Source: Candidatus Gastranaerophilales bacterium (GTDB lineage: Bacteria > Cyanobacteriota > Vampirovibrionia > Gastranaerophilales > Gastranaerophilaceae). Taken from it: DNA of 64,000 nt. This document shows, one piece after another, positions 33,804 to 41,684 of this stretch. Every line of letters starts with the position of its first letter. Position 1 is the stretch's first letter. Location: assembly GCA_944323035.1 (NCBI GenBank), contig CALUQY010000005.1, forward strand, positions 1 through 64,000. Reading direction: 5' to 3'. The notes below the pieces were generated by a model that was not told where the DNA came from, ran no database searches, and worked only from the letters and a program-made list of their open reading frames with translations. A program made the translations under genes and the position numbers.

Positions 33804-34382
33804 ATGATTAATTTTGAAGAAGGAATAGAGTTTGACCCGGGGTTTACAATACATTTATCTTTGATTTCGCGCGATATTGAAAGCTTTTATTATAATCTTT
33901 CAGGTTATGCTTTTGCGCAGAAAAAACAGCAATTTAAGGCTTATAACGCAAAACTTCTGCGTCTGGTTGAAAGGAATATCGGCTTCTATGCCGCTTGTAT
34001 TCTGTGGGCTGATATTGCAAAGATTTATCCGGATAAATTAATTTTGAATAATATTTGTTTTGGCGGCGAATACAGTGAAGAAGAGAATGTCGCGGAAGTT
34101 CAATTCGTAAGAAATTATCTGCAGCAGTACGCTAAAGATTTGAAATATTATACAGGGCAAAACTGGCAGGTGCCGGAACTTTATAACACTATCCTGAATG
34201 ATTATGAGGAATTTTTAAAGGTTAATGAAGGCTTTATAAAGGTTAGTAAAGCTGCTGATTTGAAGCTGCCAGCTGGTGTTAAACAGTTGAAAGACGATAA
34301 AGAACCGCTGGCTTTAATAGAAAAAGTTGTTGAAACCGGTAATTTTAAACCTATGCTTGAAACATATTCTATGGTGAAATAA
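33804..34382 (+). CDS. Uncharacterised protein before nagZ
   Basis: 192 aa, no family recognised. It is helical, with aromatic-rich segments (SFYYNLSGYAFAQKKQQFKAY, IGFYAACILWADIAKIYP) and no membrane helix or signal. Start at 33804 (MINFEEG) because a GGAGATTTGAG ribosome site lies just upstream; a weaker ATG is at 33786. It ends exactly at the nagZ start (TAATG), so it is co-translated with it. Confidence 0.65.
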   Translation: MINFEEGIEFDPGFTIHLSLISRDIESFYYNLSGYAFAQKKQQFKAYNAKLLRLVERNIGFYAACILWADIAKIYPDKLILNNICFGGEYSEEENVAEVQFVRNYLQQYAKDLKYYTGQNWQVPELYNTILNDYEEFLKVNEGFIKVSKAADLKLPAGVKQLKDDKEPLALIEKVVETGNFKPMLETYSMVK

Positions 34383-35338
34383 TGCTGCGTGAAAAAGTTT
34401 ATCAAATGTTTATACTTGGTACAGACGGCGGAGGCTGGAAGGATGCGCTAAAGCTCGGGCTTGGCGGGATGATATTCTTTACCCGCGATATTCAAAGTGT
34501 CGAACAATTTAAGGCTCTTGTAGATGAGTGTCGAAAACTTGCTCTGCTACCTCCGTTTTTATCAATTGATCAGGAGGGCGGCAGGGTCGAGCGCACAGAG
34601 AATATTCACGGCGGGAAAAAATATCTATCTGCCCGTTACGCTTTTGAGAAAGGTATTTTGAAAGAACAGACAACAGCAATTGCGCAAGAATTGAAAGAAT
34701 ACGGGCTTAATTTGAATTTTGCGCCCTGCATTGATGTAAATACAAATCCCCTGAATCCAATAATCGGCGAACGTGCATTTTCTGATAAGCCGGAAGAGGT
34801 TATGGAGGCAGAAAAAATCGTTTCACGTACATACGAAAAAAACGGAATTATCCCGTGTGTTAAACATTTTCCGGGACATGGCGATGCCTGTGTTGACAGC
34901 CACCTGGGGTTGCCGGAAATCACACTGCCGCTTGAGGAAATGGAACGGCTCCATATAGCACCGTTTAAATCTGCGATTGAAGGCGGAATTGGCATGGTTA
35001 TGGTTGCCCACCTTCATTGCAGATGTTTTGATAAAGATATTGTTCCGACTTCGCTTAGTGAAAACGCCTTAAACTATTTGCGCAATAACCTTGGTTTTAA
35101 TGGTGTCGCGATTTCTGACGATATGATTATGAAAGGTGTTTCAGAGCTTTATACACCATTTGAAGCCTGTGTTAAAGGTATTCGTGCAGGATTAAATATG
35201 TTTATCTACCGCAATTCTACCCCTGAAATTATTGATACAATCGAAAAAATCGCAAAATTGGCAGAACACGATGCAGAACTGCGCGCAAAAATTGATAAAT
35301 CTTTTGAACGGATTATGGCATTAAAACAAAAATTATAA
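34382..35338 (+). CDS. nagZ: Beta-N-acetylglucosaminidase (NagZ, GH3)
   Basis: 318-aa single-domain glycoside hydrolase family 3. Motifs: SIDQEGGRVERTE, NFAPCIDVNTNPLNPIIGERAF, the catalytic-loop KHFPGHGDACVDSHLGLPE, and the nucleophile Asp in GVAISDDMIMKG. It releases GlcNAc from anhydromuropeptides in cell-wall recycling, which fits with slt and the L,D-transpeptidase in this window. Bidirectional terminator follows. Confidence 0.93.
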   Translation: MLREKVYQMFILGTDGGGWKDALKLGLGGMIFFTRDIQSVEQFKALVDECRKLALLPPFLSIDQEGGRVERTENIHGGKKYLSARYAFEKGILKEQTTAIAQELKEYGLNLNFAPCIDVNTNPLNPIIGERAFSDKPEEVMEAEKIVSRTYEKNGIIPCVKHFPGHGDACVDSHLGLPEITLPLEEMERLHIAPFKSAIEGGIGMVMVAHLHCRCFDKDIVPTSLSENALNYLRNNLGFNGVAISDDMIMKGVSELYTPFEACVKGIRAGLNMFIYRNSTPEIIDTIEKIAKLAEHDAELRAKIDKSFERIMALKQKL

Positions 35339-35340
35339 AA

Positions 35341-35368
35341 AAATCCCGCCTTTTGGGCGGGATTTTTG
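35341..35368. terminator. Bidirectional hairpin terminator
   Basis: AAATCCCGCC / GGGCGGGATTT arms around TTTT with A-run and T-run on both sides, between convergent nagZ and thrS. Confidence 0.85.
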
Positions 35369-35370
35369 TT

Positions 35371-37164
35371 TTATGCTTTTGCAAATGAGTCAATCTTTCT
35401 GGTCTTAATTTCTTCCTCGATTTTGTCGATAAAGTCATCAACCTTGAATGTTCCGATTTGACCTATTCCGCGGGCGCGGACTGCAACAGAATTAGTTTCA
35501 ATTTCCTTGTCGCCGACTACGACAACGTAAGGAATTTTCTTATCTTGCAGGCTTTCGCGGATTTTGTAGTTCATGCTTTCGGAACGGTCATCAAGTTTTG
35601 CACGAATTCCGGCAGCACGCATTTTTTTGTAGACTTCTTCCGCGAAATCTGTATGCTTGTCGTTTGAAATCGGTACGATTGCGACCTGTGTAGGTGCAAG
35701 CCATGTCGGGAACGCACCGGCAAAGTGTTCTATTAATATTCCGTGGAAACGTTCCATTGAACCAAAGATTACGCGGTGAAGCATTACAGGCGTTTTCATA
35801 GAACCGTCTTTGTCCTGATATTTGATGCCAAATCTTTCAGGAAGGTTAAAGTCGAGCTGAATCGTTGCACATTGCCATGTCCTGCCGATTGCATCTTTTA
35901 CTTTGAAGTCGATTTTCGGGCCGTAGAATGCGCCGTCACCTTCGTTAATATCATATTTCATACCGCGTTTGTCCATTGCTTCTTTCAATCCGGCTTCGGC
36001 TCTGTTCCAGTTTTCAATTTCGCCGACGTAACTTTCCGGTCTTGTTGAAAGCTCAACTTCAAAACTCATATTGAATAACGCCATAGTATCCGCTACAAAA
36101 TCAATAATTTCGTTGATTTCGCCGACGAGTTGTTCAGGTGTACAGAATACGTGCGCATCGTCTTGAGTGAAACCTTGTACACGGGTTAAACCTGATAGCG
36201 CGCCGGATTTTTCTTTTCTGTAAACAGTACCGAGTTCAGCCATTCTTAAAGGCAATGAACGGTATGAGTGTCTTGTTGCCTGATAAATCAAAATGTGGAA
36301 CGGACAGTTCATCGGTTTTACGATATATTGATCGTCAGAATCTTCGTCTTTTTGAATAAAGAACATATTTTCTTTGTAGTGATCAATGTGTCCGGAAAGC
36401 TCCCAGAGTCTTGATTTCGCGATTTGCGGCGAATGAACAATAACGTATCCGCGCTTTCTGTGTTCAGATCTCCAGTAGTTTTCAATTTCTTCGCGCACAG
36501 TTGCAAGGTTCGGATGCCACAATACAAGCCCGCCGCCGATTTCTTCTCTTACAGAGAACAGATCAAGCTGGGTGCCCAGTTTTCTGTGGTCGCGTTTTTC
36601 TGCTTCCTCAAGGAAATTGAGGTATGCTTGAAGATCTTCCTTGTTCCAGAATGCTGTAGCATAAATTCTTTGAAGCATTTTATTTTTTTCGTTGCCTCTC
36701 CAGTACGCACCTGCAACTTTCAATAATTTGAATGCATTTGGTTTAATGTATGTTGTGTTTGGAATATGTGGCCCTGCGCAAAGGTCGTTAAAGAGGACAT
36801 TCCCGTCTTTGTCTTTTGTTAAGTAAAGCGTAGGATTGTCGTTTCTGTGCTCTTCCAATAATTCTGCTTTGTAAATTTCGCCTTCTGATTTAAATTCGGC
36901 AATTTGTTTGTCAACATCAGGAATTTCGTATTTTTCAAAAGTTAAATTTTGTTTTACGATATTTTTCATTTCTTCTTCGATTTTTGTGAGGTCATCTTCT
37001 GTGAATGCGTGCCCGTCCGTTAAATCGAAATCATAATAGAAGCCTGTATCAGTAGCCGGCCCGATTGCCAACTTTGCATTCGGAAACAACTTTTGAACGG
37101 CTTGAGCCAGAATGTGTGATGTTGAGTGCCTCAACACGTGTAATGTTGAATTGTCTTTTTCCAT
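35371..37164 (-). CDS. thrS: Threonyl-tRNA synthetase lacking the TGS domain
   Basis: 597 aa. It starts directly at the editing domain (LRHSTSHILAQAVQKLFPNA, with H-x3-H zinc-type motif), then the class II core (MRIYATAF-type junction, MAELGTVYRKEKSGALSGLTRVQGFTQDDAHVF, IDFKVKDAIGRTWQCATIQLDFNLPERF) and the anticodon domain. E. coli ThrRS is about 642 aa; the missing part is the N-terminal TGS domain. Start at 37164: the preceding AGGAGG is the ribosome site; a TTG seven codons upstream would read through it. Confidence 0.95.
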   Translation of the reverse strand: MEKDNSTLHVLRHSTSHILAQAVQKLFPNAKLAIGPATDTGFYYDFDLTDGHAFTEDDLTKIEEEMKNIVKQNLTFEKYEIPDVDKQIAEFKSEGEIYKAELLEEHRNDNPTLYLTKDKDGNVLFNDLCAGPHIPNTTYIKPNAFKLLKVAGAYWRGNEKNKMLQRIYATAFWNKEDLQAYLNFLEEAEKRDHRKLGTQLDLFSVREEIGGGLVLWHPNLATVREEIENYWRSEHRKRGYVIVHSPQIAKSRLWELSGHIDHYKENMFFIQKDEDSDDQYIVKPMNCPFHILIYQATRHSYRSLPLRMAELGTVYRKEKSGALSGLTRVQGFTQDDAHVFCTPEQLVGEINEIIDFVADTMALFNMSFEVELSTRPESYVGEIENWNRAEAGLKEAMDKRGMKYDINEGDGAFYGPKIDFKVKDAIGRTWQCATIQLDFNLPERFGIKYQDKDGSMKTPVMLHRVIFGSMERFHGILIEHFAGAFPTWLAPTQVAIVPISNDKHTDFAEEVYKKMRAAGIRAKLDDRSESMNYKIRESLQDKKIPYVVVVGDKEIETNSVAVRARGIGQIGTFKVDDFIDKIEEEIKTRKIDSFAKA

Positions 37165-37302
37165 AATTTTTTCCTTCCTCCTCAAGCAACAACATTTGCA
37201 AGAGGTAATATCTACGTTAGAAATTATATCACAAAGGGGGTTAACTTCAATAATGTGAGCGCAAGCAATATTACGAAATATGTATAGAGCCGGCTCAGCC
37301 GG

Positions 37303-37331
37303 TTGAAAAAAATTTTTCAGCGTTTTATATT
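37303..37331 (+). promoter_or_regulatory. Promoter TTGAAA-N17-TATATT before the His-rich peptide
   Basis: -35 at 37303-37308 and -10 at 37326-37331, spacer 17 bp. A CCGGCTCAGCCGG palindrome (37290-37302) abuts the -35 box. Confidence 0.55.
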
Positions 37332-37363
37332 AGAGGTGTAGTAGATAAAAGGAAAAGATTTAC

Positions 37364-37417
37364 ATGTTTACTCCAAGCGTAAAACGACATCATCATAGCC
37401 ATCATCATTGCCATTAA
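37364..37417 (+). CDS. 17-residue His-rich leader peptide
   Basis: MFTPSVKRHHHSHHHCH: seven of the last nine residues are His, one Cys and one Ser. An AAAAGGAAAAG ribosome site lies seven bases upstream, and a good promoter 33 bases upstream of the ATG. The last codon and stop form the 5' arm of a 19-bp hairpin (37413-37489). Order promoter - peptide with a run of one codon type - hairpin - gene is that of an attenuator such as the his operon leader. A metal-binding peptide is an alternative. Too short for comparison with known families. Confidence 0.55.
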   Translation: MFTPSVKRHHHSHHHCH

Positions 37418-37489
37418 GGCGTGGTTATAATGTGTTTTGCGCAAAAAATGTTATGCACCCCACAATTTCACATTACCCACGGCCTTAAT
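37413..37489 (+). promoter_or_regulatory. Long hairpin overlapping the leader-peptide stop
   Basis: Arms ATTAAGGC-GTGG-TTA-TAATGTG (37413-37434) and CACATTA-C-CCAC-G-GCCTTAAT (37469-37489) pair over 19 bp with one internal loop and one bulge. No T-run follows, so it may act on translation or anti-termination, not as a simple terminator. Confidence 0.55.
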
Positions 37490-37535
37490 CGGTTAAATTT
37501 TAGTGGTTTGATAGTGAAATTGGAGAAAATTAAAA

Positions 37536-38825
37536 ATGTCGATTATAAATATAATTTCAGCGATAGGCAATAATAACAGCGTTTACCCTTTACTTGTCCG
37601 CGATTGCGGTATAGAGGTTCCGACAAAAGTTGCGCTGACTTATAACCAGAACAAAGATGATAAAGAGGTTGCGTGGCTTGCAACGCGTGAGCGTCTTGTT
37701 GATGAATATACGGTTTCTGCGGTGTGGCTTGGCGGAATCCCGCTTCTTGAACGGATTAATGCTAAAATCCTTAAAAACAGAGGCTTTAATCCGTCTATCA
37801 GCACAAAATTGATGAAAGAAGAGGCAGAGCAAGGCCTTGAATTTAACATTAAGAAATTCAAAAATCTGGCACCTGAGGCGGTTAAAGATCTTGAATTCTT
37901 AAAAGCTAATCAGGCTAAGTACAAAAAACTTATCGGCTCTAAAATTCTGGCTGAAACAGCTATCCCGATTGCATTAATGGGATTTATTATTCCTAAACTT
38001 ATCTTTGCGTGGACTGCTAATACAAAAAAAGAACTTGCTAAAAAGAAAGAAACGTCACGTATTAGTGAAAATATTAATAAAATGTCACCAAATAGTGATG
38101 TTTATATTCCAAAAATGAAAAATATGTCTGATTTTGCGAACAATGCACAGGGTTTGACTTTTGGTAACGGAATTCTTTCTAGCATGGCTAATTTGTCTAC
38201 AGTTCAGAAAATGGCTCTGACTGACGGCGGTTATGCTGTCGGGCGTATTGCGACTGCGCGTAAGAAAAATGAAGCCTATGATATCGGGTTTAAAATGGCC
38301 GGTATGATGTTTTTGAACTTTGTGTTCCCGAAATATCTTGCGAAATTTCTTGATAAGACCACCGGACGCGCTATTAAGTCCAATCTCAATCTGGATATTA
38401 AAATGCTTGATGACAAGGAATTTATTGACGCTATAAAAAATAAGAAACTTGCGCTTCCTGACGCTAAAAGCGGTAAAGAACTTCTTGATTTTGTCGACAA
38501 AAATCCGGATAGTTTATTCGTAAAATATGCGAATAAGTATAAAAAGGTTACAATGCTTGAAAACGGTGTTCGCGATCCCCGCCGTTACGTTGATTTGAAT
38601 GCATTGAAAGGCTTCCGCGATGATATTGCCGAAATTTCACAAAATGCGCTGAAAACCGGTGATATAACTAAATTTATGAAAAAGGCAAAAATTATGAAAG
38701 GGGTTAATATCCTTGCAAACGTTGGAATAAGCAGCTTCCTGCTTGCCTATGGACTTCCGAAAGCACAGTTCGCATTCAGAAAATTAATAACAGGTTCCGA
38801 ACTTGAACCGGGAATTATTGACTAA
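37536..38825 (+). CDS. Uncharacterised membrane-associated protein
   Basis: 429 aa; family not recognised. Hydrophobic segments at about residues 140-160 (AETAIPIALMGFIIPKLIFAW), 245-265 (MAGMMFLNFVFPKYLAKF) and near the end (GVNILANVGISSFLLAYGLP); the rest is basic and helical. The repeated Ile/Val-Pro-Lys turns after hydrophobic runs are notable. It has a GGAGAAAATT ribosome site and is preceded by the His-rich leader and hairpin, which may control it. Two uncharacterised genes follow on the same strand. Confidence 0.6.
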   Translation: MSIINIISAIGNNNSVYPLLVRDCGIEVPTKVALTYNQNKDDKEVAWLATRERLVDEYTVSAVWLGGIPLLERINAKILKNRGFNPSISTKLMKEEAEQGLEFNIKKFKNLAPEAVKDLEFLKANQAKYKKLIGSKILAETAIPIALMGFIIPKLIFAWTANTKKELAKKKETSRISENINKMSPNSDVYIPKMKNMSDFANNAQGLTFGNGILSSMANLSTVQKMALTDGGYAVGRIATARKKNEAYDIGFKMAGMMFLNFVFPKYLAKFLDKTTGRAIKSNLNLDIKMLDDKEFIDAIKNKKLALPDAKSGKELLDFVDKNPDSLFVKYANKYKKVTMLENGVRDPRRYVDLNALKGFRDDIAEISQNALKTGDITKFMKKAKIMKGVNILANVGISSFLLAYGLPKAQFAFRKLITGSELEPGIID

Positions 38826-38907
38826 TTTTGTAATAATCTGTTACAAAATAGCACTTTTTTTAGCGTAAAATACTTTTTTAATTATAGCTATTTTTTAGAG
38901 AGTATTT

Positions 38908-39570
38908 ATGCAGGATAAGTCTAAACCAAATTCATATCTAAATCAGCGTACTTTAGTTACAGAGCCGAATGAAACCTCCGGAGTTCAAACGGAAGTTTTG
39001 ACGCAGGCGACTGTAAAAATTACCGCTGATATTGCAGCGTTTGCAAATCCGTATTCAATATTAACAAATGAATTTAGCAGCGCGAAATTACGTGCCGTTG
39101 AGGTTAGTTTTGTCATTGATCCGGCTGAACTTTCAAAAAATACTGTTAAACTTCCTAGCATTAAGCTGGAAGTGAAACCTATTGAAGAGCAAAAAACAGA
39201 AATCAAAGAAAAATCGCAGACGAAAGAAAAAGAATACAAAATTCCGCAAGAATCTGCGACGAAACCGGAAGCTCCGCAGATGAGTGATATGGAAATTCTT
39301 AACAGACTTGCGCAATATCAATCTGCACCGGAACAGAAATCTCAGGTTCCGGAAGAAATATTTGAAGTGCCGAAAGACGCAGAATTTACGGTCAAACCGC
39401 AGGAAGAAACAAATGATTTACAGGTTCTTAATGAGCTTCAATCAGAAGAAACAGAAAATAAAAAATCTAAGACAACAAAAGAAGAAATTAGTTCTGCAAT
39501 GAACGGTCTTGAAGGACTGCTTGCCGAATTGTCGGATGACGAAGACCACAAAGATCTTGGTATGGGCTAG
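38908..39570 (+). CDS. Uncharacterised protein with LNQR...GVQT N-terminal motif
   Basis: 220 aa. Residues 9-33 contain SYLNQRTL...SGVQTEVLTQ, shared in order and spacing with the next protein (SLLNQRVY...GGVQTNALIQ). The remainder is acidic, low-complexity and Glu/Lys/Pro-rich (PIEEQKTEIKEKSQTKEK), likely disordered, ending in a helix (SSAMNGLEGLLAELSDDEDH). No signal peptide or membrane helix. AGAGAG ribosome site. Function unknown; the shared N-terminus may be a targeting or docking signal. Confidence 0.65.
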   Translation: MQDKSKPNSYLNQRTLVTEPNETSGVQTEVLTQATVKITADIAAFANPYSILTNEFSSAKLRAVEVSFVIDPAELSKNTVKLPSIKLEVKPIEEQKTEIKEKSQTKEKEYKIPQESATKPEAPQMSDMEILNRLAQYQSAPEQKSQVPEEIFEVPKDAEFTVKPQEETNDLQVLNELQSEETENKKSKTTKEEISSAMNGLEGLLAELSDDEDHKDLGMG

Positions 39571-39731
39571 TGTTAACGCCATTTAGAAATGTGGCATAAT
39601 TTTAATATGGAAAAGATTTACCCTTTTGTAAAGTTATGTAACAAATCTCTTTATTATTGAATTTGCAGGAAATTTAAATACTTTATTTATTTGTATAGTA
39701 ATAAAAAAATAATAAAAGAGAGAGTATAACA

Positions 39732-41645
39732 ATGGGCGGCAATGGCGTAACTACAGGTTCGTTGTTAAATCAACGGGTTTATAGTAAAAAGACGGCTACC
39801 ACCTCCGGAGCAAAAAAAGGAGGCGGCGTACAAACGAACGCGCTTATTCAAACCCGTGTTACTCTTGCAAACCGGTCAGGGAATGGTAAAAGGGCCGGAT
39901 TGTATACCTCTTTAAGTAACCAGATAAACGGACGTAAAGAAGTTATTTATGTCGGCGGCCAATCCTGCTGCGGTCAGGCTAAGATGAGTACTGCAGATAA
40001 GATTGCAATGTATATGTCTATTGCTCAGGCCGGAGTACAACTGGGTCAGGGTATTGCTGATATTGTCGGCGCGTTTAAGGCGGATAAGTCTGACGGTACA
40101 ACACCTAGACAAACAGTTACTCCGGATTCTACCCCTAAAGTCGATAACGGATTAGCCTCCACGCTAGACTCTTTGGGCTTTGCCGATATTGAATTTACTG
40201 ATGTTAATTATAAAGAAGCGGCTAATGACTTCATGAGTCAAATGAAGAAGGCTGATAATTCTCAGGATTTATATCAGGCATTGCAAGGTGCAAAAGCATA
40301 TAAGGCACAGGTTGATTCCCGTATGTCAAGGATTAATATTGGTAGTCTGAACACACAATTGGAAACCTTAAAAGGTGAAGCGGAAGGCTCAATAGATATG
40401 GCTGAAAAGAAGGTAAGCAATGCTGATAAAGGAGTCAGAGATGCCGAAAGTAATGTAAAACAAGGCCAAAGACAGGTAGATAGCGCACGTGACAGTTATG
40501 ATGCAGCTAGACAAAGTGTAAAAACTGACAATAAGGCTTATAATGATGCATCAAAAGCTGTTGATGAAAAAACTAGTGAATATGACAAAGCTGGTAAAGC
40601 ATTAGATACAGCAAGGAAAAATTATAGCACAGCTCAAACCGCTACTAAAGAATGTACGCAAGCCTGGGAAACCGCGAAATTAAATACTTCTCAAGCTTTG
40701 GCTAACCTCAATGCACTGAAGGCTCAACAGGGATTGGGTACGGATGGTGTTGCATTGCAAGCTCAAATAGCTGACGCTCAGGCTCAATATGATGCGGCAG
40801 TTCAAGCTGAAAAATCTGCTGAAGAAGCTAAAAATCAGGCGGAAGCAAATGAAGCTAAAGCCAAAGATGCACTTGGTGATGACAGCAAAGGTGCAGTACA
40901 GGCCTTTAATAATGCTAAATCTCAATTAGCTACTGCAAGAGATGAATTGAAAGCGGCGGCTGAGCAACTCAAAAACAGTAAAGAGATTACGCAAGACCAA
41001 TATGATTTATTGACTAATCGACAAGAGTCAGTTAGTAAAGCTGAAACAAATTTAGAAACTCAAAATGAGGCCTTAACACAAGCTAAGGAACAGCAAGCTG
41101 GTGCACAGGCTAAACTGGATGAGCTTAATGATGAACGTGATCGAATCAAAACACAAATTAGTGATTATAACGAAATGAAGGAGGCTTCTGAAAAATTAAG
41201 CGATTTGAGTCAATATGAAACTAAGTTACAGGATATGATGAAGAAAGAAGGCATCGAACGTGATGAATTGACTAGAAAGTTGAATGAACGTGATGCTGAA
41301 TCTAATAATACGGAAGGTGTCAGCGCCAAAGGTCGTAGAAAAGCTGAAAAGAAAGAAGATAAGCTGACAGATAAATTAACTGAATTAAATGCCGGTGATG
41401 CAACAGATGATATTGCTAGAGATAAAAAGACACAAATTAGTAATGCTCTTGATAAAATGGCAGACATTTCTTCAGGTATAGGTTTAATGGGCGGTACAAA
41501 TAAACGAACTATAAACGGTCATACAGTTGAATATAAGAATAACCAATATTTTGTTGACGGTGGTACGCAGGGTATGGACAAGGCCAGCGCCGAAATGTTA
41601 GTTAACATGCAGGCTTTTACTAAACCAAAAATGCCGTTTGCATAG
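39732..41645 (+). CDS. Long coiled-coil protein with LNQR...GVQT N-terminal motif
   Basis: 637 aa. N-terminal targeting-like motif SLLNQRVY...GGVQTNALIQ (residues 10-42), a SCCGQAK pair of cysteines near residue 77, then an amphipathic segment (KIAMYMSIAQAGVQLGQGIAD). Residues about 190-560 are a long Ala/Lys/Glu/Gln coiled coil with heptads (DARRSVK-like and AQADAQYDAAVQA-like periods), ending in a short globular C-terminus. Its composition and layout recall bacterial coiled-coil surface or secretion-substrate proteins, but no family is recognised. No Sec signal. GAGAGAG ribosome site; a strong terminator follows. Confidence 0.65.
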   Translation: MGGNGVTTGSLLNQRVYSKKTATTSGAKKGGGVQTNALIQTRVTLANRSGNGKRAGLYTSLSNQINGRKEVIYVGGQSCCGQAKMSTADKIAMYMSIAQAGVQLGQGIADIVGAFKADKSDGTTPRQTVTPDSTPKVDNGLASTLDSLGFADIEFTDVNYKEAANDFMSQMKKADNSQDLYQALQGAKAYKAQVDSRMSRINIGSLNTQLETLKGEAEGSIDMAEKKVSNADKGVRDAESNVKQGQRQVDSARDSYDAARQSVKTDNKAYNDASKAVDEKTSEYDKAGKALDTARKNYSTAQTATKECTQAWETAKLNTSQALANLNALKAQQGLGTDGVALQAQIADAQAQYDAAVQAEKSAEEAKNQAEANEAKAKDALGDDSKGAVQAFNNAKSQLATARDELKAAAEQLKNSKEITQDQYDLLTNRQESVSKAETNLETQNEALTQAKEQQAGAQAKLDELNDERDRIKTQISDYNEMKEASEKLSDLSQYETKLQDMMKKEGIERDELTRKLNERDAESNNTEGVSAKGRRKAEKKEDKLTDKLTELNAGDATDDIARDKKTQISNALDKMADISSGIGLMGGTNKRTINGHTVEYKNNQYFVDGGTQGMDKASAEMLVNMQAFTKPKMPFA

Positions 41646-41684
41646 TAAAACTCGGTACCTTCAAAAGGTACCGAGTTTTTTAGT
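41646..41684. terminator. Bidirectional hairpin terminator
   Basis: AAAACTCGGTACCTT / AAGGTACCGAGTTTT arms followed by T, between the convergent coiled-coil gene and ileS. Confidence 0.85.

Noticed and set aside
37364-37417. His-rich peptide as a cloning-tag remnant
   Set aside because: The codons are CAT runs broken by AGC and TGC within native AT-rich sequence with its own promoter and hairpin, unlike vector tags.
39133-39321. Phe/Arg-rich antisense frame opposite the acidic protein
   Set aside because: A shadow of the Glu/Lys-rich codons on the other strand.
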